This document shows, in pieces, positions 45,055 through 57,400 of a DNA stretch of 64,000 bases (its first letter is position 1; each line of letters opens with the position of its first letter). Below the pieces are notes generated by a model. It saw only the letters and a list, made by a program, of their open reading frames with translations. It ran no database searches and was not told the origin of the DNA. Source of the DNA: Entonaema liquescens (lineage: Eukaryota > Ascomycota > Sordariomycetes > Xylariales > Xylariaceae); contig CADCSX010000012.1 of assembly GCA_902805475.1 (NCBI GenBank), positions 806,001 to 870,000 on the forward strand, written 5' to 3'. The translations under genes were made by a program, and so were the position numbers.

Positions 45055-47236
45055 TTAGAACCCATATTTAGTTCTAGTCTTTGCCATGAATCGTCGAATC
45101 TGTTTTCCACGTAACATGAACACGATGAGCATCAAGTTGTTTGCCAAGAACACTCCACCAAATGCTCCTGCAATTATTGCTGCATAGCCGCTCTCGGTTA
45201 CCCCTGAAAGATGTTAGCATTTTATTCTTTATGCGAACCAGGAGAAAAGACAATATGGATTCCTGTGAGTCGGGCTCCATAAGGTGCGAAAGAGTTTTAG
45301 GGCCTTCATACAATCAAGAACGCCGTAACCCAGGCCGAAGCTAACAGCTTGCTTTCCAACATTTATCGCAACAAGCATCTCGGATGTATCGCTATTATAC
45401 GAATCAACGGCATACGCCAATGTAAAGCAGTAGTAAAAATAACCGCCGAAGGAAGCCAGACCGGATCCGATGAAATAACCTATCCAGTGTAAGTTGAGCT
45501 CTGCGGTAAGTCCATAAACAACTAAGCCGGCTGGGCCGATTATCATGGCGGGTAGCATAACCCCCAATCTCATCTCGGCTTCGCGGATCCCGTTATTACG
45601 CCTAGTTAGATAACCCGCCAGTCGGTCTGATGAGGAAGTAAAGGGGAGCGCAAGAAGGAATCCGAGGAGAGATCCAATCGTCTGCACCCCGGAGCTAGCC
45701 TACAGATGAATAAATATTAACCAAATCTCTTAATCCGATTTGAAATAGGGCCTGATGCATACCTCTGACCAATTGTATGGGGGTGCGGTTATCTTGATTG
45801 GGAAGACATAGTTAAATGCCAGTGCACCTAACCCTATAATGATTCCAAAAGAGGTAACCACCCACAGCACTTGAGGAACTAGGAAATAAGTGAAGGGCCG
45901 CCATAAAAACGTCTGCAGATGGACTTTAGGATCGATACGGCCCCAAGGGCGTAATGTTGATAGGAACGACCTTCGTCTTGGCATGCTAGCCGCTCGTTCA
46001 ACGACCGACTCATTTGGCTTTTCGAAGACATTGGATGCCGTGTCATCCGAGCGCTCCGTGGAAGTATCAGGGGCCATGTGCGCCTCTCGATCATAGGACG
46101 ATTCTTCGACACAGAAGAATGCGAGGATAAACAGTGCAACAGCAAAGGCGATAATAACATAAAAGAAGAGCCTCCAAGAATACTTAGTTGGTAGCATGTA
46201 CGCAGCTGGTATTGTCGCCATGGAGGCGAAGCACATGCCAACTGGTCCAAATAATGTTAGTAAATATCATACGAATGCAAGCCACGTTCAGTTCCATACA
46301 TGTATAATAACCAATATATTTTCCCCTCTCATGAAGGAAGAATATGTCTGACACGAGTTGGACGGGTAAAGCTTCGCATATGCCGGCACCAAAGCAGTGT
46401 ATGATTCGTCCCGCCCTATTTGAGTTCAATCTGTTAACCACGGTGTTGCTAATTTGGCATCTTGGTGTATAACAGTGACCGAGTGTTGGTATATACGGTC
46501 ACGTAATAATCCGACTTACTACAAATCGTTAGCCATCACAGCTGATTTAACAGAGCAACTGGGCTCTATGCGTACCATTAATCCGCCGAAATCATTGGCC
46601 CGAGAACATCCAGCTAGGCCAGCAATGAACTTTATTAGAAGCGATTAGCTGCAGAGTCAACCCTTTCCACATCCAGTAGCTGGACTTACAGCCAACAATG
46701 ATCCAAGCATCACAGGGCGTCTCCCAAATTTTAAGTATAATGGTACGAGAATGAAGGAGCTAAAGCCGTATGCTAGGTTTGGGTAGCTTATGAGTGTCGA
46801 TGCTTCGGCGGGGGTAATATCAAACAGCTCCGACCATAGTGTCAGATAGGGGCCAGGACCTAGTAGCGCCGCATTGCCGAGGAAAGAGTAAGCACAGATG
46901 ACTACTAATATCATGATCTTCTTAGACTTCGACCACTGTAGGATGATTTGCATCGTTAACTATTGACTTTGGGCTTCAATCTCAACTCCGAGGGCAACTT
47001 GCCTGTAAGGGGTCGTTGGGATCTTCGGCGGGCACTGGAAAAAGTGCCTGGCCATTATAAGAATCATCCCCCTCTATATAACCTCAGTTAATGGGTGATT
47101 CCCGGACAAGCCATATTACGTCTTACTAACCCATTGTCTGGACATTGACGGTTCCGGGAATGTCTTCTTCATGCGCATGGCTACGCACCAAACGCGCTGG
47201 GCGGCTTTGAGACCCGCCAACAAGTCTACGAGCCAT
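45055..47236 (-). CDS. MFS transporter, DHA1/HOL1-like, with one frame disruption
   Basis: Eight exons: 47236-47131, 47073-47003, 46935-46690, 46629-46576, about 46415-46300, 46241-45763, 45699-45312 and 45203-45055. The start was chosen because splicing yields EDPNDPLQ-WSKSKKIMILVV, the standard entry to TM1. Intron 2 has a GCAAGT donor (GC-AG). YLKFGRRPVMLG is the loop 2-3 motif and ICEALPVQLVSDIFFLHERG the conserved TM5 region. The central loop is long and acidic, and the C-terminus (QIRRFMAKTRTKYGF) is complete. Between exon 4 (FGGLM) and exon 5 (GRIIHCFG) the phase is off by one. One G too many in the GGG run at about 46413-46415 would explain it. Substrate unknown, and no biosynthetic neighbours suggest one. 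Confidence 0.78.
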
Positions 47237-49374
47237 ATCGATATAATAGCGTAAATTAGTAGTGCTGGAGGAAACTAACAGTAACGATATTCTTTTACGA
47301 AGGTGCTAGTATCTCCAAATAATCCACATGCTGTGCTGGGGACAGAACTTGTTTTGTACGTCTTCCCCCTACAATGATAAAATACTTGGATACACACTCC
47401 TAAGATCCGGCAGATCTTGAGAGCTATCGAGCTTCCTCCTTAGATGAGCTTACTAACAGATTATCTTCCATTATCTGTTGCATGAAAGTGGTGACTATTG
47501 TGCCGAGACAGACTTTCAAAGATACTATAGGTACCATATCTCTAGTAGTTAAGGATGATTGCTTTAAATGAGTCTTGAGTTACATTTACCCCGCGATTGT
47601 TACCTTACCCCGTTCAGAATTTGGTGTCTATCACCTGGTGAATGGTCTTTAGCCATCATGGTTCAGTTGAATTCCCGTGTGGAGATACTTCCCGTTCCTG
47701 GACCGCTCGGGGTACGACTTAATCTACCCCCAGAGCCGACGAAGCATTTAAAGGACTACAGAAGGCTGCTAACTCGATTGTTCGTTCCATACAATCTATT
47801 ACCAAGTGGAGACATGACTACCCAGCCAGTATCAAGGGACCAAAAGCGTTATCAAACCTCTTATATTCAACGTTAAACGCGTAAAACGATGTTATCTAAA
47901 GTTGAAAATACAATCAATAAACGTGATGTCTTTTATCCTCATAGTCGAGCCCCGCACTTTGGTGGCCCACTTTTGACCCCTTTTCACCCCTTCAAGACTC
48001 CTTCTAGATAGAGAGGCGAAGCAGGGACAACTTCTACTTACCTGTTTTCTATTCGAGACAAGATTTTTGGTGTTTACAGCATGCCATTGAGGCAATTGAG
48101 GGTGGATGGGGACAGCATAGCAGCAACTAATGTCTGTTGGCTTGCATCGTGTGTTACGTATTCGAACCAATTAGCGTTGCGATATTTCAAGTTCGAGTCC
48201 AAATACGGCAATTACTTTCTTTCCTCAGCGACGACATGTGCTACTTGCACTTTATAAGTTACCCGGGTTATTAGATACAGGTCTTCGCTTCGTTTTCATT
48301 ATCACTCCTTAACATCTCGTTCCTAATATTTCGTGCTTCTCCTTTTACTCATCATTTTGAATTAGAATAAGGGATCCTGCACCTCCACCTGGAGCTGAGG
48401 CACTGAAACTGCAGGTTCAGTTGTCCAACAAGGAAGTTAAACTCACTTAGGAGATTGAACCTGGAGTTATGATATTTTACGATAATTCATAAACCGAAAC
48501 GGCTTTCGGCTGTCGGCGTGGGTCGATATAACCTCCACTCTCATGAGCCGGGCCCGGGGTGCCACGAGGTAGGAATAAGTAACATTTCGCGTTGTAATTC
48601 TTTGACGCTAACCTACAAGAATACTAACAACTACCTACCGCTAATATCTTACTGGCTTATTCGCTAATTTAAGAACAAAGTCTATCTAATGTAGAATTCG
48701 TATTGACTTAAACGAAAATTATTTAAAATACACTAACTAGTCCCATGAGATCTAGTGCTAAGGGTCCATTTCATGTCCCAATACTAGGTTAAATGGTACG
48801 CCGTTTCACGCTACCCTACTATGGTCGTTTTTGAAGGAAAGGCGATGAGCATAGTGGAGCGAAGGGGAATTGCCAAGCCATATGCTAAGGAAGTTCCCGA
48901 GAGAGTACTTACCCGGTGTTTGTAGGTAATGATTTTTCAATCGGGGTCGTCGACGGGAATGTGGTGCGTAGACTATTATCTGGGTAAGATCACGGGTTCT
49001 ATTTCAATCTGCTATTCATACATAAGTCCATAGAAATTTACCAGTAATTAGACACAGTTTAATAGGTTGACGGACAAAGACGCTACTGAGTAGGCTATCG
49101 TTGTCGCATTCATCCTATTCTAGCAGTTTACTCCGTGGTAACCTCGTGTTACTAAGTTTCATCACCTAACCGGGTATTATACACGATGTATGCCACCAAG
49201 GTTATTGGAGTTGTTTGATAGCGAGCCAAGTAAGAATAATATAAAGGATCATGATCTACCATTATGAGCCTCAATTGACGATCTTGCCCGTTTGTCGATC
49301 TTTCTAATATTATATTCTTTCTCATTCGATTACCTATTCTATCTAACTATTCTGAACTTGTCCACCTAATCAAT
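47237..49374. other. Intergenic, about 2.1 kb
   Basis: No supported gene. The 102-codon frame at 47568-47876 has no splice context or family resemblance. A TATAAAG at 49240-49246 lies about 130 bp before the tyrosinase start and could be its TATA box. Confidence 0.5.
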
Positions 49375-50485
49375 ATGCTGTTTCGAATCTTAGCACTTCC
49401 GGCTGCTGTTGCAGCTTCGATCATTCCTCCCAGGGCGTCAGACACGACCTGTGAGAATCTAGTCGTCAGAAAAGAGTGGCGTGCTCTATCCACTGATGAG
49501 AGGGAATCGTATATTAGCGCCGTCAAATGTCTTACTACAAAACCCTCCAAGCTTGGCTTGACTACGACGCAATATGATGACTTCCCATATGTACACAACG
49601 GTCTTAACAACGACAGTGAGTTCGAACTCAAATTTTAGACAATAACTTAGGTACTAATCAAATGTCGTTAGTCCATTTCGTAGCTAGCTTCCTTCCATGG
49701 CACCGCTATTTCGTGCATGTCTACGAGCAAGCACTTAAGGAATGCGGTTACACTGGAGCCGCAGCGTATGTGTTGTCTAGAGCCAGCTATTTTACCATGA
49801 ACTTACATGACCTAGGTATTGGGATTGGACACTAGACTCTGACGACACTCCAAACTCTTCAATTTGGGATCCAGCCACCGGTGTGGGTGGCAATGGAAAC
49901 CGTGACTCAACAGATGAGAGCACCTCCAAGTGTGTAATGGATGGGCCGTTCAAGGACCTCCGCCCAGCCTATACTACCAGCACATACTCGCCACATTGTC
50001 TGAGACGGTCTTTTAATAACGGGACCGACCAAATTGGCGACATGCTCAACGTGGCCTACACTCCTGATGCCGTAGCCAAGATTAATGCTCTTACAGACTA
50101 TGTTAGTTTTCACAACCAACTGGAGGGTGGACCACATGGTGCGATTCATAGCGCAGTGGCGGGTGACATGATGCCTTCTACTTCACCAAATGGCAAGTTT
50201 CCCACTAATACTTGAAAGTTCAAATACTAATATATCCTCTAATTAGATCCGCTCTTTTTCCTCCACCACACGCAAATTGACCGTCTTTGGACTCTCTGGC
50301 AACAGGAGGATCCAGAGGCCCGTACAAATGCGTATGGCGGTATCAAGACTCAGAGCAATCCCGGAGAACCAACACCCCCTGAAGCCACTCTGGATGACAT
50401 TTTGCCTATGCTCAACCTTGCGAAAGACATTCCTGTCCGGGATATCATGTCCACCAAGAGCGATCTCCTCTGCTATACCTACTAA
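49375..50485 (+). CDS. Secreted short tyrosinase-family copper oxidase
   Basis: Four exons (49375-49615, 49672-49765, 49816-50192, 50247-50485). The last intron has a GCAAGT donor. The product of about 316 aa has a signal peptide (MLFRILALPAAVAA). CuA ligands: His in DFPYVHNGL, His in DIHFVASFLPWHRYF (joined by splicing) and WHRYF. CuB ligands: GPHGAIH, then DPLFFLHHTQIDRLW. YWDWTLDS is the family's central motif, also completed by splicing. There is no long C-terminal lid domain as in cytosolic pro-tyrosinases, so this belongs to the short secreted class that oxidises phenols or catechols outside the cell. The ORF ends soon after the CuB domain with LLCYTY. Confidence 0.9.
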
Positions 50486-51357
50486 GCTGCGGCTCACCGG
50501 ATTTGGACTAAGGAATAGAATGATGTTGCAGTAACACTAGCGTATTTTCGGGAATCTCATTCTATTTTGAAGACTACGCAGGTTTTCCTTTTATTAGATA
50601 TCCATAAGCGTTCACTGGCTTGTAAGTAGCTCGAGGGGATACCAATCGACCATGTGTTGTTTTAATATACCGACTGGATCGCAGGAGCTCGGGTAGATGA
50701 AAAAAAAAAAGTAGTAATTAATTATCTCAATATCTAATAACAAACATCATCGGTAGCAATATCTACTCATTTGAGGGATGATGATTGACTGTAGCGTATA
50801 GTTGGACTTGGATATATGGCTTCAAAGTTAAAAAGGGGGGACAATATCGTGAGGCCGATAAGCCCTTCTTAGATATTATTCTTCAAGTTCAACTATTAAA
50901 AAGTAATATGCTAATGACCGCGCAGGCCTAAGTATTTTAAATTGAGTATTGCACAAGAGGCACCAACGGAGCGCGGTTAGACGGTAGGCTTTTATTTAAA
51001 AAGGTCGTATTGAGTTGAGACTAGCTCAAAAATTGAAGAAAATATATTGGCACGAAGTGAATTGTATAAGACAAAAGACTTCCGGTTGTCAACGAAGTTT
51101 GGTAGGTACTTAACGTAGGTACCTGGTTTAAACTCTATAAGAGCTGTAAAGCCCCACCATATTTGCATCCCGCCCCGCAATAGCCGCCATCACACCTATC
51201 AATCTTACATAAAGTAAACACTAAAAGCAGCAGCAACTACCTACGCTATTTCACATGCGCAACTAGAACCAATTACCTCAGCTTCTTTGGATATTATCTC
51301 CGACCCTACACACCCAACCACCAATTCAATACATTCCGAACTAACCACCACGCGGCA
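50486..51357. other. Intergenic
   Basis: About 0.87 kb with no gene. A poly-A run sits at about 50700-50710, and GGTAGGTAC/GTAGGTACC motifs near 51100-51125 lie ahead of Spc19. Confidence 0.5.
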
Positions 51358-52000
51358 ATGGCAACAATAACAGCATCCTCCTCAACCAACACGGCCACAT
51401 ACGGGGACTGCGTAGCCGCGCTCCGCACCTCGCTCTCCTTCCTCGAATCCTCCGTGTCTACACTCGGCACCGGCATTGCCGACTACCCACGGCTTGTAAA
51501 CGTGCTCAAGAGCGTCCGCGTATGTTTTAGCCCCAAACCCTCCCCTAACCCATTCCCGTCTCTAACCTACCTCCCCGCAGCACTACGAACTAATCCCCCA
51601 ACCCGCCCTCGTCGCCGCCGAGGCCTCGCTGCGCGACGAGATCGGCCCCGCGATCGCCACGCTGCTCGACCGCGCGGACGCGCACATCGAGCGGGCGGAG
51701 CGGCGCATCGACGCGCTGCGCGCGCGCTCCGAGCTGCAGCAGGGGCGGCTGCATTCGAGCTCCAACAACAACAACCCAACCTCTACATCAACCTCCACCT
51801 CCACCTCCACCTCTACCCGAAATAGTAACAACAACAAGGGCAAGGGGAGCGGGGGTGGTGGTGGGAGGCGGAGAACCGAGACCGAGGGCAAGATCAAGGC
51901 GCGGCAGCGGGAGGCGCTGCAGTACAGCGTCGAGCGCCTCGAGCTCGAGGTGCTGCAGAAGGAGCGCGAGTTGCGGAAGAGGTTGGATGCCGCGGCTTGA
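51358..52000 (+). CDS. SPC19: DASH complex subunit Spc19
   Basis: Exons 51358-51519 and 51581-52000 flank a 61-bp intron and give 193 aa. The N-terminal core YGDCVAALRTSLSFLESSVSTLG, followed by PRLVNVLKSVR-HYELIPQP (joined by splicing), is diagnostic of Spc19. A helical segment AEASLRDEIGPAIATLLDRAD follows. A low-complexity Ser/Thr/Asn linker near residues 120-150 separates it from a C-terminal coiled coil. DASH/Dam1 couples kinetochores to microtubules. The coding sequence is GC-rich in exon 2. The start ATG fits the family's usual N-terminus. Confidence 0.9.
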
Positions 52001-53361
52001 AAGGAGGGGGGAGGAATTTTCTGTATGATGGAATATTATGAAGGCACGGAGATAAGACTACGACGAGCTTACGCTGCGATTCTGTTGAGAGGGGGAGGGG
52101 ATGTATCCATACTAGAAGGGATTACAACATGCCGGAGCGAGTCGTCGCATGATATTCCCGACGTGTCGTAAACGCGGGATATCTCGAGATAAGATTGGAG
52201 AGACCGTGGTACACTACATCTAACTGCCGTGTCGGTCCTGCGCTGATGGCTAGGAAGCGTTTGCTCTACTTATTGTATTAGCCTACCTGGATGGGGTAAT
52301 GACTACAGGAAAGTCAATATTATGAAGAGAGGGATGTAGTTGTCGTGAGGAAGAAACTAGAGGGTAAGAGATACCCAAAAATTAATATTGGGCGAGGCAA
52401 AGAAGTGGGCAAAGATGCCAATACCAGTATGGTCACAGGGGAAAGTTATGTATAAAGGTAGGTGATGATTTAGCTACACCCGACTTAATACAAACCTCGA
52501 TCCCTAATCAGCTTCACAACATCACACTATGACTTAGATACCACCCCTATTTTAAGACTTTCACTAAGGAAACTTTTAGATCACTGTAGCAAAATGGTAG
52601 TACATAGTGTTACAATCCATTCAAGATACTTAGTACAGATGACAACATTTGTAATACACTTATACGCCTAGGATCCCCATCTACTCCTGAATTACAGACA
52701 GTATCCTAGAACTTGTAAAAGATCCCTCGGGGTATTTGTATACATCGGCACCTTCAACACGCACACGTAGTTCTTTTAATAGTGTTCTTTCATTGATTGA
52801 CACCAGAGCTTAACCACCTATCTCCTGGAATCCGTGAACCAATGGCGTGACGTTCGTTAAAAATCCCTTTCGTCCACAAGGCTTTCCATCCAACTTGCCC
52901 TTACTTTCGCCGATTCTCAACTAAATATACGTATATGCTCCGAAGGGGCGTAGAAAACGAGCGCTTCTCCCGCAAGTCATTCGTAGGGCAACGAAGGAGG
53001 TTTATGTTTCTCTGTGTGTATGCCGGCACCAGGACAACCCGGTCGAAACGGCAGAGATGTGGGAAGGGAAGAAAATAAAATAAAAAAAAGACAATAAACA
53101 ATTAGCCGGCCACCGTGTGAAGAATAGTAGAAAAAAGAGCTTTGCAAAAGTGGGAAAAGCTACATCCGGCAATGTCGGTAAACCCCGATTTTACTCCAAC
53201 GCGTCCATGGCCCAGCGTTTCGTTCGCAGCCTCTAAAACCCATTCAAATACAAACGCTCTCCCCTCATTGTATGGGAGGGAGATTCCGGATATATCATTC
53301 AAACGGCTGCGTCCCAATCCAAATAAATCCAAGCAAAGACTTTGTCAACTTATTAGTGCTC
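52001..53361. other. Convergent intergenic region
   Basis: About 1.36 kb between the Spc19 and Sho1 stop codons. It probably holds long 3' UTRs, and no gene is supported. Confidence 0.5.
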
Positions 53362-54427
53362 TCATAATAATATGAGATAATTGCTGGGTGCTATTCCTGT
53401 CTCGCCGTTTTCTTTTTTGGCTTGCCACCACCGACCGCTCACATCGCTTACTTCGAGGATCTCATGTTTCGAGAAGGAAATTTCATTGGCATCGTCGGGG
53501 TTAGCTTCGTAGCTGTAGATAGCCTTCGCACGGTATGGGTACTCCGTCGGGGCGGCAATCTCTGGCTCGTTTTGCGCGGGTGATGGTGTCTTATTGATAC
53601 CGCCGGGGAAGCCGGAAGCACCGCCTGAATTACGTGTAGCATTGCCATTGAATCCACCGACAGGAGACGGGTTTTCGAACCCATTAAGCTGAGCAGAAGT
53701 ATACATCTGCGGTGGTTGGACAGATGTAGATGTCTCAGGGCGGCCGCCGTATCCTCCGTTCATGGTTTGCCGGCTCATCGGCGACTCCTTGGCAAGAGCA
53801 AAGGAGTCAATGTAAGCGCGTGGTACAGCGGACGGCGCAGAGCCGAAATAAGCAAGCCACACGATCTATGATATGGTAAGTAAGAATATTGCTCGAGTGT
53901 CCTTGATTGCACGCCTTAAAGGGCTATGAGATTATAATAATGGGAGTGGGATACTTACGTTGACCATGGAGAGTAAAATGAAGCCGGCTGCCGCAGCCTC
54001 CCTAGCCCCTTCCGAGGAATAAACTAGAGAAGTAACGGACGAAGTAGTGGCAATAAGGCCAACGGATATATAGCCGACAATCGCGACATGATAAGTCTGG
54101 ATGGAATCGGACGCTATTACGACGAATATACCAGATATTAAGGGTAACATAAACACAATTGCGAACCACGTATACGCCGGGAAAGGATTCCTGACGGTGG
54201 CGTGTATTTGGCCAATAATGGAACTGATGAAGGAGATAACCCACGCGAGCTAATAAATAGAAATGCAGTTAGCCAAAAATGTACTGATATCGATACAAAG
54301 ATGCTGATGTTCAAAGAGGTTCGGAGCTTACCAGGGCGATGGAGATCGTTGCCAAGGCAAAAGGATCGCCAATAACATTGGACATATTCATGCCCCTTCG
54401 GCCATAACTTGCCCTAGAATTTTCCAT
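53362..54427 (-). CDS. SHO1: High-osmolarity sensor Sho1
   Basis: Exons 54427-54332, 54249-53959 and 53865-53362 give 296 aa, all GT-AG and in phase. Four membrane segments lie near residues 20-135 (ALATISIALLAWVISFISSIIG; FAIVFMLPLISGIFVVIAS; IVGYISVGLIATTSSVTS; GFILLSMVNIVWLAYFG). A Gly/Asn/Pro-rich cytosolic linker leads to a C-terminal SH3 domain: YRAKAIYSYEANPDDANEISFSKHEILEVSDVSGRWWQAKKENGETGIAPSNY. This is the fixed architecture of Sho1, the HOG-pathway osmosensor at the plasma membrane that binds Pbs2 through the SH3 domain. Identification is firm. Confidence 0.95.
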
Positions 54428-57400
54428 TTTGCGCAGCGAAGGAGAATGCAGAGAGCCGTACGAGGGCATAAGGAAAGAGGAAAAAGCTTTTAAGCTTCAA
54501 TCGAGCAATCAATATTCAAAACCTGGTGAACCGTAATTGGCTGTTCAAACGTGCGGCGCAAAGGAGATACGCAAGTGTGATCAAGTCGAGTCGTAGACTT
54601 TGTCGATCTCCCGCAGGTCGAACGTGGCTGTGCTTGGAAAAGTTGCGGAGACCAGAGATTAAATGATTGGTTGAGTTGCTGCTTTGAGCAGTTCGTTAAA
54701 TGGTCGATTGTGAGGACACCAAGCTTGGCGGGATGTCGGCTAGATTAATTGATCTATAAAGGAGTGACTAGAGTGGGAGAGAGTTGAATAGGTAGGTAGA
54801 GTATCGTTAAGAAGGCGAACAAATGGAAGATGTTGTTGAATAAAACGTCGGAAGGTTGCTGTTTTTTTTTTTCGGATAGTCGCCAAAATAACGTCTTGGT
54901 AGATGTTGTCGCGCGCTATAATAGATGGCCTAAGACGTATGCGACCGCGTACCCTTGCGAACTTAGCTTAGAGTCTCTTCCACGTCGAAAGAAATCAAGA
55001 ATTGAAAGTCAATTCTGTTATATGCGATCCAGAGTCCAGTCGTCAAAAGCATGAAAGGTCGGATGGAGGGTGGAGAAAGCCTATAGTTGAAGCGCTGCGA
55101 GAGTTTAATGTCGTCGAGATCCTTGACTTCGAAGACCGAGTTAATCCGAATTAGAATTGTCGAGTTAACAAGGCGACGAATTGAAATTGTGTGTATTATG
55201 TCTGTCGATTACGGTCCCGAATCGAGAATGCGGACGGGGCGAGAAACTTTTTTTAAAAAAAGTTGGCCTTATTCTTATCTTGTTCTTTCATGCGCCCTGG
55301 TGGTTGTTCTCTTTATTTCCTCCCGACAAGCAGCAAACAAGCACAAGCTGCAACAACCCCTTTCTCCTCGCAGTTCCTGACGGCGCTTTAAATCCTTTCA
55401 CTGGAAACCACCGGCTGAAATATGTACGTCGTGAGAAGCGAAGTTGGATCGTTCCACGGTTGCAAAGCCTGGCTGAGAATCGAAGAAAATGATTGACAGA
55501 ATTAGGCTCGTCTTCGCGATGACGGGGTTGGAGGAAAATGGGGGGAACGAAGGGACGGGCAAAAAAAGAAGCGTAGAAAGGAATAGGAAGGGATGGGTGG
55601 TAAATGGTCCAAGGAAATTCAACCAGTCAATCAGAATCGAATGGAGAAGGGGGATGTAAAGTCGGATGGGTGGAGCGTGCGTCTTTCCGGGGGTGTTTAA
55701 ACCAAATCGCAATCTAAGTTCCTGACGAGCTGCTGTAACCAATGTAATCGACGGTAAAAGATGGGGCTAGAGGTACATATAGATACCCACTCAGTTACAC
55801 TTATAGTACGAGAAAAAGCAATAGTATCCACATACAATCCTATTGTATTAAACTCAATTAGACTTTGTACTATAACTAACAGCGTTTACCAGACAGGTAC
55901 TGGAGGCCCTTTAGTTCGATTAATTGAACGGGACAATCGGGCTTACGCAAATTCCCCTGGCTATCTGGGCAGGTACCTAGCCGATACCTGTTGAAGTTAG
56001 CAGGTCCTCCTATGTGGGACCTGGCATCTCTCATTTCACCCTGGTCCTCCGGATTGATTTGACCAGGGAGTTTCAATGAGCTGGACTTAAATTCGCTATC
56101 ATTGGTCGTGAACATGCAGATACGTTGGATGCAAACACAACGTATCTTCTATTGTGCCATTTTGCATTTGGTCCCCGTCCAACTTTTCTTTTCTTTTCTT
56201 ACAAGGTATTACATAGCGTTTAAGCATCATTGACGTCGGAACGTTAGAACGTTTCGCTCATGACAAGATCTCTGAACACTTAGTGGTGAAGAATTGTATA
56301 ATACACACAAGGACGACGTCAGAGATGATCCGCTCGTTTTCGTAATTAGGGCGCTAAGGCAGGAACACGACGAATTGACGTTCCGAATGTGCTAAGGTGG
56401 CGGCAATGTGGTGGAATGCAATGGTTGAATTGGCCATAGTTGGGCGATCCATGAGTTGGGGAAGACGGAGTCGCATGCTGGTTGAATGGTGTTTGAGATT
56501 TGGCTGGGATCTAAGGGCGTTTTGCCAAGGAAGAGGTGGATGCAAAGGTCTCGGAACTACTACGTGCCTGCTTGGAGGAAACTTCTAATAAATGACTTAC
56601 TGCTTCGGTGAAAAGCTGACAAGTTAAAATATAGAAGAGCCAACCTTACTTCATCTGCCTTAATCCTTCGAATGGCGTATTGATCACTTGGATTTGTATA
56701 CTTAACTTGGATTTGAGAGTTGTACGCGGAATACCTAATAACAGGCACATACACAGATTAGACTAGAAGATAAGATCGGCTCACTCCCGATGGTGTCCGT
56801 GATTCCCGCTAGGCCGTCAGTGCAGAGTAAGCTGAGAGTAGTTAGTGATGGCTTCCGATAGGCAGGTGTAAGACGGTGGCCTATCTAGGGGCAAGATTGG
56901 TGGAAGTTTCACAACGCTCTTCAGACTCCCGTGGTTGCAGGGCTTCTCACGTTGGAGGGTTGCAATGATGTAAGTGTAGTTGATAGTTAAGACCAATCGT
57001 AACAAACTTTCTTGTCATGTAAGTCGACTATGTACCTATTCATATTCTACGAACTCTCGTCTGAGCCATACGGGAATTTTGCATCAGCGACAGTCTTCTT
57101 CGTTGTAACACGTTTCAAAGTAGATCTCATATGAACCTGATACATACCTCTCTGAAGAAACACCAGAAAAAAGAATGACGCCAGGCGTAGTTTAGACATT
57201 CCATGGTGAGATCATACCTTTTTACGTACTTCATGGTCAGATCGGGGTCAATGAAGACTGATGATCACAAACCATCTTGGCCCGCAGTTGTGGATCAAAC
57301 TGTACCGATTTTCGTTAACAAGAAATCAGTGGTATCACTTACACGTGTATCTGTACCATGCATCATCCTCTAACTCCTACTCTAGTAATCGCTGCAGACG

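Noticed and set aside
47568..47876. 102-codon plus-strand frame
   Set aside because: No recognisable family, no introns, no promoter context, and the length is within chance range.
48165..48225. TTCGAGTCC-like T-loop resembling a tRNA
   Set aside because: The flanking bases do not form a five-pair T-stem and no acceptor or D-arm could be matched.
55087..55492. Overlapping 97- and 103-codon plus-strand frames upstream of Sho1
   Set aside because: Low-complexity basic start, no homologous pattern, and position within the Sho1 promoter region.
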